Positions 35,974 through 45,090 of a stretch of DNA of 64,000 nt are shown here, piece by piece. The notes under the pieces were generated by a model, which made no database searches, was not told where the DNA came from, and saw only the letters and a list, made by a program, of their open reading frames with translations. The stretch comes from Nitrospira sp. BO4. Its GTDB lineage: Bacteria; Nitrospirota; Nitrospiria; Nitrospirales; Nitrospiraceae. The position numbers and the translations under genes are program-made. The stretch lies in contig JAMPUU010000026.1 in assembly GCA_030144965.1 (NCBI GenBank), forward strand, positions 310,001-374,000, written 5' to 3'. The stretch's first letter is position 1. Each line of letters begins with the position of its first letter.

Positions 35974-36968
35974 TGCGGCTCCGGTTCCATCTCGGTAGTA
36001 GGCATCGGTATCCCTCGCTCTCTTCCCTTTTCCTCTTTGTCGCGACGCTGGCGATTCCTCAAGTAGCCGGGAGCACAGACTCCGATCTTTCCGTCACCAC
36101 TCAAGCCAGCAACACGAAGTCAACGTTGATGAGTATTCAGTTTCAGACTCCCCAACATGGCTGGGCTGTGGGAAGCGGAGGGACGATACTGAAGACGACC
36201 GACGGCGGGAAGAAATGGAAGCGAGTGACGAGCGGAACCGCCGCTCTATTGACCTCCGTGTTGTTCATCGACTCATCCAAGGGCTGGGTCACCGGTGCAG
36301 GAGGACTGCTACGATACACGGTGAATGGGGGAGAGTCATGGGGCACACAGTCGCTCGACACTCAACAGCCTTTGTACGGAGTTTATTTCCCATCTCCCAG
36401 TATCGGTTGGGCGGTGGGCGGAGGCGGCACGATTTTACACACGGTCGACGGCGGTGAACATTGGGTTGAGCAAGTAAGCGGTACGACAGCGGCCCTCTAT
36501 GCGGCGCACTTTCTCAATGATCGGAAGGGGACGATCGTCGGCGCGTTGGGGACCGTCCTTTCGACAGACGATGGGGGTACTACTTGGAGACCACAAGCCA
36601 CGCAAGATGCCGTCACGCTTTTTGATGTCTTCTTCACGGATCCTTCGACGGGCTGGGCAGTCGGTAACGCGGGCGCCTTGTTTCAGACGACGGATGGCGG
36701 GGCCAAGTGGGTTGATCAAACCTTGCCGTGCGGTAAGACCTGCACAAAGATCATCGATCTGTTGAAGATTCGATTCGTAAGTCAGCAAGAAGGTTGGATT
36801 GTTGGTGAGCGCGGAATGTTGTACCGGACTACCGACGCCGGCCTCACTTGGAGCGAAGGGAAATCAATTGCCCCTGCCTCGCTCTTCGGTCTCAGTTTCC
36901 CTGATGCCACGCGTGGATGGGCCAGTGGAGAGAACGGGATCATCGTTCAGCTGCGCCTAGGACGCTAG
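35973..36968 (+). CDS. YCF48-like beta-propeller protein
   Basis: A 331-residue protein with a signal peptide (SLFLFVATLAIPQVAGS). It is followed by six or seven BNR/YCF48 blades with the repeat GWAVGxGGTILxTxDGGxxW (for example at the start FQTPQHGWAVGSGGTILKTT). The family includes the photosystem II assembly factor HCF136/YCF48. In non-photosynthetic bacteria the proteins are secreted or envelope-attached with unknown ligands. One-base stop/start overlap with the IPT gene makes a translationally coupled pair. Confidence 0.88.
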   Translation: MRLRFHLGSRHRYPSLSSLFLFVATLAIPQVAGSTDSDLSVTTQASNTKSTLMSIQFQTPQHGWAVGSGGTILKTTDGGKKWKRVTSGTAALLTSVLFIDSSKGWVTGAGGLLRYTVNGGESWGTQSLDTQQPLYGVYFPSPSIGWAVGGGGTILHTVDGGEHWVEQVSGTTAALYAAHFLNDRKGTIVGALGTVLSTDDGGTTWRPQATQDAVTLFDVFFTDPSTGWAVGNAGALFQTTDGGAKWVDQTLPCGKTCTKIIDLLKIRFVSQQEGWIVGERGMLYRTTDAGLTWSEGKSIAPASLFGLSFPDATRGWASGENGIIVQLRLGR

Positions 36969-37152
36969 TCGCTTATCTTATAGTCGAGGTTCCACGCTCC
37001 TCCCGTCAAAGAAACACTTCTCACAGCGGGAAGTCCAGTACCGCGTATCAGTTCGGTCGCTATCTCCAACCCGGTTGTTTAAAATACTACCCAACGTGTC
37101 AAGAAACAGTCCCGGTCGTGAGTAGCAGCCTACCCCTGTGAACGATTCAGGA

Positions 37153-38376
37153 ATGAACGATCTGTTGTCCAATGTTTGCCCTCTGGCGCGGCAAGCGCCA
37201 AGAGCAGGCTTTTGTATCAAACAAGATCTGCTGATCCTGTTCCTGGGTCTTGTTGCTGTGTGTTTCGCTGGCGATGCAAGAGCGGCGCATGAAGGCCATG
37301 ACGGGAAGCTTGAGGTAGAACGCCATGATCCCTCCGGATCGGGCTATGAGATTTCGGGTCTCTCCTTCCGAGTATTTGTGGATCGAGGCACGGAAGGGGC
37401 GGTCGGTGGATCTCTCGATGAGGCTGGAGCCAATTCGGCTCTCCGGACGGTCATCGAGACCTTCGCCTATCTCAATCAGCGTCGACACAACTATCCACGA
37501 TTCGACGAAGCGGTGAGCAGAGGCTTGCTCGATCGTGTCATCATTCAACCGAGTGTGCGCAATCATGAGGGAAGATCCTTTCCTTTTCTGGTTGTGCGAA
37601 CAGTGGAGCCTGGTCGGGTCAGACTGTTGGTCAGTGCCTCGTCCATGAAAGAAGGAGGGTTCCTCGGAGCGGCTGAACAGTTTGCGCCGGTGGTGGCGCG
37701 AGAGTTTCAATGGGTGGTCAGTAAGGCAGATACCGCTCAGAAGCCGAAGTCCGCCTTCATCGAACGAGATCTCCCGCATGCACCTATTGGGACAGACCAG
37801 AACATCAAGATACTCTCCGGTGAAGAACGGGTACGGCTACTGCAGCGGCTCTTCGAGACATACTTGCGGACGGTAGACGATTTGCGGAGTCTGGAGGGGC
37901 AGCCTTACTACGAGATCGGCAGCACCGCCTTGGTTGCTCCAAGTCAGCCGGACTCCACGACGAGGTTCTACGATATCCGGATTCGCGAAGCCCTGCAGAA
38001 GATCGTGCGTGACCCCTTATTTTTGGATCGCACGCCATTGGCCGTGACGAGCCTCCTGAACGGAACGATCTGGAATGTGGCGTTCGTCAAGATCGATCAG
38101 CGCGATTGGGCCACCAGGACCAGAGTGTTGCCTGCTGATAAGGCCGTGAAGGTTGGGGAATCCGGACGGGTGATTCAACCTGCAGCGGTCCTGGTCAATC
38201 TCCATAGAGCGGCGGCGCCGGACGACCTCTATTATGCCGACACGAAGCAGCTCCCGATGGGCGCGCTGTCCACCGACCAATTGGCGCTCGTCATTGCCAA
38301 GGAGATCCAGCAGAACATCGTGGAGAAATCACAGACCGGTCATGTCGCTCAAGATGCGCTCACCGCACCACAATAG
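37153..38376 (+). CDS. Secreted protein of unknown function
   Basis: A protein of about 407 residues with a signal peptide (DLLILFLGLVAVCFAGDARA, cleavage near RAAHEGHD). The mature protein starts with a His/Glu-rich patch (HEGHD). No family is recognised. Segments such as GLSFRVFVDRGTEGAVGGSL, VETFAYLNQRRHNYPRFDEA and FAPVVAREFQWVVSKAD suggest a folded alpha/beta domain, with no membrane segment or haem motif. The start may be ATG 37153 or GTG 37138. It lies 184 bp after the YCF48-like gene and may be in the same envelope-related group. Confidence 0.6.
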   Translation: MNDLLSNVCPLARQAPRAGFCIKQDLLILFLGLVAVCFAGDARAAHEGHDGKLEVERHDPSGSGYEISGLSFRVFVDRGTEGAVGGSLDEAGANSALRTVIETFAYLNQRRHNYPRFDEAVSRGLLDRVIIQPSVRNHEGRSFPFLVVRTVEPGRVRLLVSASSMKEGGFLGAAEQFAPVVAREFQWVVSKADTAQKPKSAFIERDLPHAPIGTDQNIKILSGEERVRLLQRLFETYLRTVDDLRSLEGQPYYEIGSTALVAPSQPDSTTRFYDIRIREALQKIVRDPLFLDRTPLAVTSLLNGTIWNVAFVKIDQRDWATRTRVLPADKAVKVGESGRVIQPAAVLVNLHRAAAPDDLYYADTKQLPMGALSTDQLALVIAKEIQQNIVEKSQTGHVAQDALTAPQ

Positions 38377-38530
38377 TACCGCGTCAGGGCGCAGCCGGAA
38401 GAACGACTTAAAGTAGATAGGGCACACCAAGAACTCCTCCAAACTTGATCATTGTTACATCGGTGTTAACCGGCGTCAGTTCTAGGCTGACAGCCATTCT
38501 TCATCTTCCAAGATTCACGCCTTTCGATCA

Positions 38531-38547
38531 GTCTTATGGTATAAGAC
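38531..38547. promoter_or_regulatory. Perfect 17-bp palindrome, operator-like
   Basis: GTCTTAT-GGT-ATAAGAC, seven-base arms around a 3-base centre, 94 bp before the GTG of the CorA-like gene at 38641. It could be an operator or a small RNA hairpin. No T-tract follows. Confidence 0.4.
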
Positions 38548-38640
38548 AAACGTGTCACCTTCGCCGTCCTCGTCTGCGATGAAGCATGCATAAGGCGATG
38601 CAGGGTCGGCGATTCCTCCAATCATGAGAGGGGATTCACG

Positions 38641-40287
38641 GTGTCTGACGTGACAAGGATGGTTCGGCACTTTCGCCAGATCCTGCTCTGGCCGATGCAA
38701 TTGACACCCATCCGTGAGGATGCGCCGATCCAAAAACACTGGGAGCTGTTGCAGGCCACCGATTCGGGCAATCCCTGGCGAGAGGTGGTTGATGAATTCA
38801 CCGGCGATCCCCGCCAGTTTCAGGAACGACATTACAGCGAGTTCGTGACATTCCTGCCCTATGTGCAGCGATTCCTATACGGAGAGGGTAAGGGGACCAG
38901 CTTTGATGTGCATGAGGAGTCGGCGATCCGGGTCTTTCGTCGAGATGACGTCGCCAAGGTGCGGATGACATTTCCCGGTTCCGATGCGGCGCCCGAGACC
39001 TTTACCGTGGCGCACGTGGACCTGTATTTTTTTTACGATATCGATGTGGCGATCCTGGTGGTGGAGATCTACGCCGACGATCTGCCGTTGTCGCGGGTCC
39101 AGAACTCGCTCTTTCGCTTCGGCCGGTGTTATCCCACCTATTGGGAGCCGGATGGGCATGGCGGTCATTGCCCGAAGCACGTGGAATGGCTCTCCTCGGA
39201 CGGCAAGGTGCTCGCGGTCTCGGACTATGATGACCGAGAAAAATACCTTTCCTTCGTGTGCCGGCATCGCTCGCTCAGTCTGGCCTCTCATTGGGAATTT
39301 CTGCTCGAACCGCTGGTGCTTCACCATTCGGAGAAAAAGGGCCTGATTCGGTATCGACAGATCGAATACCATCTGATGCCGGTGATGGCCTATCTCACCA
39401 TGGACGACCCGGGGGCGCTGACGAGAGCGGAGTTCACACGAGTGGGATTGGCCGCGGCCCCTGGCCGATCCGACGTGTTGCCCTTTTCAGAACGCTATCT
39501 CCACGACTTCGAGGAGCGACATTGTTACGATCGTTATTGGAACGGGCAGGGGAAGGATTCGTCGGGCGCCCGCTTCATGTGCACCGGCCGCGTGTTTACG
39601 ATGGTGGGGGAGTCCGGAGAGCCGGCATTTGAGGACCGTAAGACCAATCTTGAGCAGTTCCGCCATGAATATTTTCTGCTGTTCCTGATCCCGCATTTTC
39701 ACAAGGCCGCGCTCTTGATGCTGACGAATCGTCTGGTGGAGGCGATGAATCAGCTCGACATCACGAAGCTCGATTCGGTTCGGCAGTTCCGCCGCGTGAT
39801 TCGCCAAACGTTGGGCATTTTTTTGCGGTTCACCCATCGCTACTGGTCCCACCAAGTTTCGGATCACGGGCAAGTGAAGGAACTGTATCGTATGATCAGC
39901 GAGCATCTGGGCACCGATCGGCTGTATGCCGAACTCCGATCGGAGCTTGAGGATATGAGCCAGTACCTCGACAGCGATGCGTTGCGCCGGCAAGGCGAGA
40001 CGATGGTGCGCCTGACCGTCGTGGCCACGGTCGGATTGATCGGTGTGGCGACGACCGGTGTGCTCGGTATGAACCTGTTTGCGCTCGGAGAAGAGCCGCC
40101 CATGCTGCGGCTCGGGTATTTTTTGCTGGTCCTGATTCCCGTCATCGGCGTGACGCTGTATACCGTGCTGAAGTCGAGACGGCTGTCGGATTTTCTGGAG
40201 ACCCTTGCCGCGGAGCATCGGTCGTCCAGAGAGAAGTTGGCGGCCGTGCTGGCAGTGTGGAAGACCAAACACGGACGGGATTCCTAA
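38641..40287 (+). CDS. Divergent CorA-like membrane protein
   Basis: A 548-residue protein with a long cytoplasmic N-terminal region (about 1-455) and two C-terminal membrane helices (about 460-480 and 491-513). The first helix ends in LGMNLF (Gly476-Met477-Asn478), the hallmark Gly-Met-Asn of the CorA/Mrs2 Mg2+ channel superfamily. The helix-GMN-short loop (FALGEEPPML)-helix layout and the positively charged tail (LKSRRLSDFLETLAAEHRSS) match CorA. The N-terminal part does not match E. coli CorA by eye and is larger, so ion and function remain open. GTG start; GAGAGGGGATT upstream. Confidence 0.75.
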   Translation: MSDVTRMVRHFRQILLWPMQLTPIREDAPIQKHWELLQATDSGNPWREVVDEFTGDPRQFQERHYSEFVTFLPYVQRFLYGEGKGTSFDVHEESAIRVFRRDDVAKVRMTFPGSDAAPETFTVAHVDLYFFYDIDVAILVVEIYADDLPLSRVQNSLFRFGRCYPTYWEPDGHGGHCPKHVEWLSSDGKVLAVSDYDDREKYLSFVCRHRSLSLASHWEFLLEPLVLHHSEKKGLIRYRQIEYHLMPVMAYLTMDDPGALTRAEFTRVGLAAAPGRSDVLPFSERYLHDFEERHCYDRYWNGQGKDSSGARFMCTGRVFTMVGESGEPAFEDRKTNLEQFRHEYFLLFLIPHFHKAALLMLTNRLVEAMNQLDITKLDSVRQFRRVIRQTLGIFLRFTHRYWSHQVSDHGQVKELYRMISEHLGTDRLYAELRSELEDMSQYLDSDALRRQGETMVRLTVVATVGLIGVATTGVLGMNLFALGEEPPMLRLGYFLLVLIPVIGVTLYTVLKSRRLSDFLETLAAEHRSSREKLAAVLAVWKTKHGRDS

Positions 40288-40352
40288 CCGCGCTTATTCT
40301 ACTCCCAAAATATGCCGCCCCACCTCAACGAATGACGTCATGTTCGATTCGA

Positions 40353-41240
40353 TCACTCTGTTGCTGTCCGGCGACATGACACGAAGAACTTCTCGATGTC
40401 GTCCATGACCGACACTTGCTGTGGGTTCCACCATGTCAATGCTCCGAGCAGGTCCGTGTGATCGACGCCAGGGTAGATGATTGATCGTACGCAACCGCCT
40501 CGTTCTCTGATGCGTTGCTCAAGTTTTTCAAGATTGGTGGGTTTCACCGCCGTATCTTTGTCGCCGTATAACAGCAGCATCGGCGGTTGTGTTCCGTCAA
40601 TGAAAGTGGTGACCTGCATGCTTGGGTAGTTGTTCGGCGGGCCGAACATATCTTCCAGGTCCGGCTCATCCGGCGTAAAGGCATAGGGGCCTGCCAGACC
40701 GATAAAATCATGAATGATAAGGGAGCGATCTTTCCCTTCGTCGGCCAAGTAAGAGGGAGCGGACGCGACCAACGCGCCGATATGAGCTCCGGCGGAATGC
40801 CCCATCAGATGAATCCGTGCAGGGTTGCCTTGCCACTCGGCGATATGGTCGTAAACCCAGGAGAGAGCCTTGGCGCTGTCTTGGACGAACGCTGGAAAAC
40901 GCACGTGGGGATACTTTCTGTAGTCGGGAATGACGACCAGGAATCCTCTGGCGGCAAATGTCGCCCCGATGAACCGATAATCCTCCTTCGTCCCATATGT
41001 CCAACGTCCACCGTAGAGGAACACGATCACATCGAATTGCTTCCCATTGGTATCGGTAGGCAGATACAGATCGAGTTTCTGCAAAGGCTCAGAGCCATAT
41101 GCCAGATCATGCTCAACAGTCATCTCGGCTAAGTGGGTGGGAAGATTGGCGGCGGTGAAGGCCGCTTGTGTGCAGGCCGAGGTCGCCAGGAGTGAGCCAA
41201 AAACCATGATTCGAAACCACCCGCCGTTCAAGCCTCTCAT
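40353..41240 (-). CDS. Alpha/beta hydrolase (esterase-like), lipoprotein
   Basis: A 295-residue alpha/beta-hydrolase of the esterase/lipase type: oxyanion motif YGGRWTYG (instead of the usual HGG), nucleophile Ser149 in GHSAG, Asp229 in YGDKDTAV, and His261 in PGVDHTDLL. A signal sequence ends in LLATSAC (Cys23), which looks like a lipobox, so it is probably envelope-anchored. The fold resembles BD-FAE/feruloyl-esterase and carboxylesterase proteins. The substrate is unknown. It is convergent with the CorA-like gene (65-bp gap) and divergent from the pyr operon. Confidence 0.85.
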   Translation of the reverse strand: MRGLNGGWFRIMVFGSLLATSACTQAAFTAANLPTHLAEMTVEHDLAYGSEPLQKLDLYLPTDTNGKQFDVIVFLYGGRWTYGTKEDYRFIGATFAARGFLVVIPDYRKYPHVRFPAFVQDSAKALSWVYDHIAEWQGNPARIHLMGHSAGAHIGALVASAPSYLADEGKDRSLIIHDFIGLAGPYAFTPDEPDLEDMFGPPNNYPSMQVTTFIDGTQPPMLLLYGDKDTAVKPTNLEKLEQRIRERGGCVRSIIYPGVDHTDLLGALTWWNPQQVSVMDDIEKFFVSCRRTATE

Positions 41241-41299
41241 TGAATCATCCCGTTAGGTCACGCGATTCGAGGTTCTTCATTGATCTCATACACCACGAC

Positions 41300-41318
41300 C
41301 GAGGTCGCACCGACCTCG
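41300..41318. promoter_or_regulatory. 19-bp palindrome upstream of the pyr promoter
   Basis: CGAGGTCG-CAC-CGACCTCG with perfect 8-base arms, ending 5 bp before the -35 element at 41324. It could be an operator for the pyr promoter or for the divergent esterase gene. No T-tract. Confidence 0.45.
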
Positions 41319-41323
41319 AGTGC

Positions 41324-41352
41324 TTGACACTGATAGAGTGGTTCAGTACAAT
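41324..41352 (+). promoter_or_regulatory. Sigma70-type promoter of the pyr operon
   Basis: Consensus TTGACA (41324-41329), a 17-nt spacer, then TACAAT (41347-41352). A transcription start near 41359-41360 would put the PyrR-binding hairpin (41362-41400) at the very 5' end of the leader, as in known PyrR-regulated operons. Confidence 0.8.
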
Positions 41353-41374
41353 TTGTAAACCTTTAACGCTCATC

Positions 41375-42076
<702 letters not shown>

Positions 42077-42129
42077 GGGTTAGGAGAGTGAAACGGAATT
42101 CTCATGCAAGGAAGAATCATCCGGCAGAA

Positions 42130-42242
42130 CGTTCAAAGAAGTCGATGCCGAGGCCGCAGTGAGCGAAGCGGCGAGGCGTACGTTGTTCTGTACGTTGAGC
42201 CTGTGAGCGATGCGAGAACGAAGCCGGCGGCTTCTTTCAACG
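42130..42242. repeat. 113-bp inverted-repeat intergenic element
   Basis: Ends are complementary: CGTTCAAAGAAG (42130-42141) and CTTCTTTCAACG (42231-42242), 11 of 12 paired. Inside are two near-direct repeats (GTGAGCGAAGCG and GTGAGCGATGCG, and GTACGTTG twice) and a central GTAC-loop-GTAC hairpin, so the whole can fold as a large cruciform-like structure. It lies between pyrR and pyrB and looks like a REP/MITE-type mobile palindrome. No second copy was seen in the window. Confidence 0.55.
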
Positions 42243-42264
42243 TCCTGCGAGAGCGGAGGATCTC

Positions 42265-43185
42265 ATGAGCCTCAAACGCAAAGACCTGTTGAGTCTCGCA
42301 CCGTTATCTGTGGATGAGATCACCCTCATCCTGGAAACGGCGGATTCCTTCAAGGAAGTGACCGGCCGCGAAATCAAGAAAGTGCCGGCTCTCCGAGGCA
42401 AGACGGTGGTGAATCTTTTCTTTGAGCCGAGTACGAGAACCCGTACGTCTTTTGAGCTGGCGGCCAAGCGACTGAGCGCCGACGTGATCAACTTTTCTCC
42501 CTCCTCCAGCAGCGTAGTGAAGGGGGAGACGCTGCTCGACACGGCTCGGAATATCGAAGCGATGCAGGCCGACATCATCGTCCTGCGTCATTCCTCGGCC
42601 GGTGCCGCTGAAACGCTGGCGCATGGCGTCAAGTCATCCGTCATCAACGCCGGCGATGGGTGGCATGAACACCCGACACAGGCGCTGCTCGATTTGTACA
42701 CGATCCGGCAACGAGGAATGAATTTTCGGGGGCTGCGTGTGGCGATCGTTGGAGATGTGTCGCACAGTCGCGTGGCGCGCTCCAACATTTATGCGCTCAC
42801 CAAGCTTGGCGCCGAAGTTCGGCTGGTGGGCCCGCCGACGATGATGCCCTGCGGCGTCGAAAAGCTGGGAGCGAAAGTGTACTACGATATGGATGAAGGT
42901 CTTCGCGGGACGAACGTCATTATGATGCTTCGTCTCCAGTTGGAGCGACAGGGACGCGCCCTGTTTCCCACGATCCGGGAGTACTCCCGGCTCTATGGCT
43001 TGACCGCCGAACGAGTGCGGCTGGCCGACACCGGAGCTATCGTCATGCATCCGGGTCCGATTAATCGGGGAGTGGAAATTGCGCCGGATGTCGCTGATAG
43101 CTTGTCTTCGGTGATTCTGGACCAGGTGGCGAACGGGGTTGCGGTGCGAATGGGAATTTTGTACCTCATGTCAGGAGTAAATTGA
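42265..43185 (+). CDS. pyrB: Aspartate carbamoyltransferase catalytic subunit
   Basis: A 306-residue ATCase: carbamoyl-phosphate motif [48 protein letters not shown], and [11 protein letters not shown] near the end. It condenses carbamoyl phosphate and aspartate, the first committed step to UMP. No pyrI-type regulatory subunit gene is adjacent, so regulation rests on the PyrR leader. AGAGCGGAGG precedes the ATG. A 113-bp repeat element separates it from pyrR. Confidence 0.97.
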   Translation: MSLKRKDLLSLAPLSVDEITLILETADSFKEVTGREIKKVPALRGKTVVNLFFEPSTRTRTSFELAAKRLSADVINFSPSSSSVVKGETLLDTARNIEAMQADIIVLRHSSAGAAETLAHGVKSSVINAGDGWHEHPTQALLDLYTIRQRGMNFRGLRVAIVGDVSHSRVARSNIYALTKLGAEVRLVGPPTMMPCGVEKLGAKVYYDMDEGLRGTNVIMMLRLQLERQGRALFPTIREYSRLYGLTAERVRLADTGAIVMHPGPINRGVEIAPDVADSLSSVILDQVANGVAVRMGILYLMSGVN

Positions 43186-43277
43186 GGATGCCGCAAAAGC
43201 CCTCCACCATGGTCCTCACATCTATCAAGCCTTACATTAACTTATGCTGATAACCAATTAAGAGTGAGGATTGTATT

Positions 43278-44564
43278 GTGTCGATCCTGATCAAGGGTGG
43301 TCGTGTCATTGACCCAGATAGATTCGTCGGAGTAGCCGACGTGCTGATCGATAGCGGCAAGATTGCCGCGCTGGGTCCGAATCTTTCGGCGCCGGTAGGT
43401 AGCAAGACTTTTCAAGCCGACGGGAAGCTTGTGATGCCCGGGTTCGTTGATTTGCACGTCCACTTTCGGGAGCCTGGATTCGAGTACAAGGAAACGATTC
43501 AGAGCGGCAGTGCCGCAGCCGTCGCGGGTGGATTTACGACCGTCTGTTGCATGCCCAACACGAACCCGGTGAACGACAATCAAGCCGTCACCGAATTTAT
43601 TCTGGAACGGGCTCGGCTGGCTGGTCTGGCAAACGTGCTGCCGGTCGGCGCCATTACGAAAGGGTCGGAAGGCAAGGAACTGGCGGAGATCGGTGACTTA
43701 CGGCGGTCCGGCTGCGTTGCGATTTCAGACGACGGCAAGCCCGTGATGAACAGTCTGGTCATGCGGCGAGCGATGGAATATGCCCTGGCATTCGATCTCA
43801 CAGTCGTGGACCATTGCGAAGATCTGCACCTGGCAGAGGGCGGTTGCATGAATGAGGGGTTGATCTCGACCGAGCTCGGATTGCCGGGTATTCCCGCAGC
43901 GGCCGAGGATGTGATGGTTGCGCGCAATCTTTCGCTGTCGGAATTGACCGGGGCGCGTCTGCATCTCGCGCATATCAGCACCGCCGGGTCGGTCCGAATG
44001 GTACGGGAGGCAAAAGCGCGTGGCATCCATGTGACGGCGGAAGCCTGTCCCCATCACTTCATGCTCACGGAAGAGCTGGTGCGCGGCTACAACACTCACG
44101 CGAAGATGAATCCGCCGCTTCGCACATGGGCTGATGTTCAGGCGATCAAGGAAGGATTGCGCGACGGCACCATCGATGTCATCGCGACCGACCATGCGCC
44201 CCATGCCACGCAGGAGAAGCAGCAGGATTTTACCGAGGCCCCATTCGGGATTGTCGGACTCGAGACGGCACTGCCGTTGACGTTGGGATTGGTGGAGGAA
44301 GGGGTTCTGTCGCTGGAGCAAGCGGTGCAGAAGCTGACCTCCGCTCCAGCCGCGGCGTTCGGACTTAAGAAAGGCACCCTGGCCGTCGGCGCGGATGCCG
44401 ATGTGGTGATTGTCGATCCGCAGGAGCAATGGGAGGTAGACCCGGCCAAGTTCCGTTCAAAGAGCCGAAATACACCCTTTGCAGGGTGGAAGGTGAAGGG
44501 GCGGGTGACGACCACCATCATCGGTGGTCGACTCGTGTTCGAGGCTGGTGCCGGGGAGCGATAG
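43278..44564 (+). CDS. pyrC: Dihydroorotase
   Basis: A 428-residue class I dihydroorotase (Bacillus-type PyrC). Metal ligands are in VDLHVHFREPGFEYKETI, and further sites in GFTTVCCMPNTNP, DHCEDLHL, HLAHIST and the active-site ATDHAPHA. It closes carbamoyl-aspartate to dihydroorotate. It starts with GTG and has GAGTGAGGA upstream. The gene precedes a DUF4149 membrane protein, whose GTG start lies 4 bp after its stop. Confidence 0.97.
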   Translation: MSILIKGGRVIDPDRFVGVADVLIDSGKIAALGPNLSAPVGSKTFQADGKLVMPGFVDLHVHFREPGFEYKETIQSGSAAAVAGGFTTVCCMPNTNPVNDNQAVTEFILERARLAGLANVLPVGAITKGSEGKELAEIGDLRRSGCVAISDDGKPVMNSLVMRRAMEYALAFDLTVVDHCEDLHLAEGGCMNEGLISTELGLPGIPAAAEDVMVARNLSLSELTGARLHLAHISTAGSVRMVREAKARGIHVTAEACPHHFMLTEELVRGYNTHAKMNPPLRTWADVQAIKEGLRDGTIDVIATDHAPHATQEKQQDFTEAPFGIVGLETALPLTLGLVEEGVLSLEQAVQKLTSAPAAAFGLKKGTLAVGADADVVIVDPQEQWEVDPAKFRSKSRNTPFAGWKVKGRVTTTIIGGRLVFEAGAGER

Positions 44565-44568
44565 CACG

Positions 44569-45090
44569 GTGCGGCGCGTGCCCCATTGGGGGATGGTCGG
44601 CTGTCGCACGCTGGAGTGGTTGGCGCTCGCTGTCTGGGTCGGAGGAATGGTCGTATTGAGTGGAGCGGTGATCCCGGCCGTGTTCAATACCTTCGGAGGG
44701 CAGGATTCCGGAGGGATGTTTTTGACACGAGCGTTCGAAGGGTACCATCGTTTCGTCATCGGAGCCGGCGTCATTCTCTGTGCCGCCGCATGGCTTCGAT
44801 GGTGGAGCGGGGATCCAACGGTCGCGGTCAGCCGGAGTGAGATGATTGTGTTGGCCGTCATGGTGGTAATTGCCGGAGGCATTATCGTGGTGCTGCACCC
44901 AAACGCCGCCGCTCTTCAAGCGCAGGCATTCGCGACGAAGGATGAGACAGCTAAGAAGGCGGCGTTGGAGGCGCTGTTTCGTGTGCTGATGCCGATTCGG
45001 ACGCTGTATATGATCAATCTCGTATTGGGCCTGTTGCTCATCGGCATCAGGGCGAAGTACTCGCTCGACCAGGATGGAAGAGGGCTATGA
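44569..45090 (+). CDS. DUF4149-like membrane protein
   Basis: A protein of about 173 residues with four membrane helices: [59 protein letters not shown] and [18 protein letters not shown]. It resembles the DUF4149/TMEM205 group, of unknown function. GTG 44569 is chosen (44524 would overlap pyrC by 41 bp; ATG 44593 is possible). The stop overlaps carA by 4 bp (ATGA), so it is part of the pyr operon. Confidence 0.8.
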   Translation: MRRVPHWGMVGCRTLEWLALAVWVGGMVVLSGAVIPAVFNTFGGQDSGGMFLTRAFEGYHRFVIGAGVILCAAAWLRWWSGDPTVAVSRSEMIVLAVMVVIAGGIIVVLHPNAAALQAQAFATKDETAKKAALEALFRVLMPIRTLYMINLVLGLLLIGIRAKYSLDQDGRGL

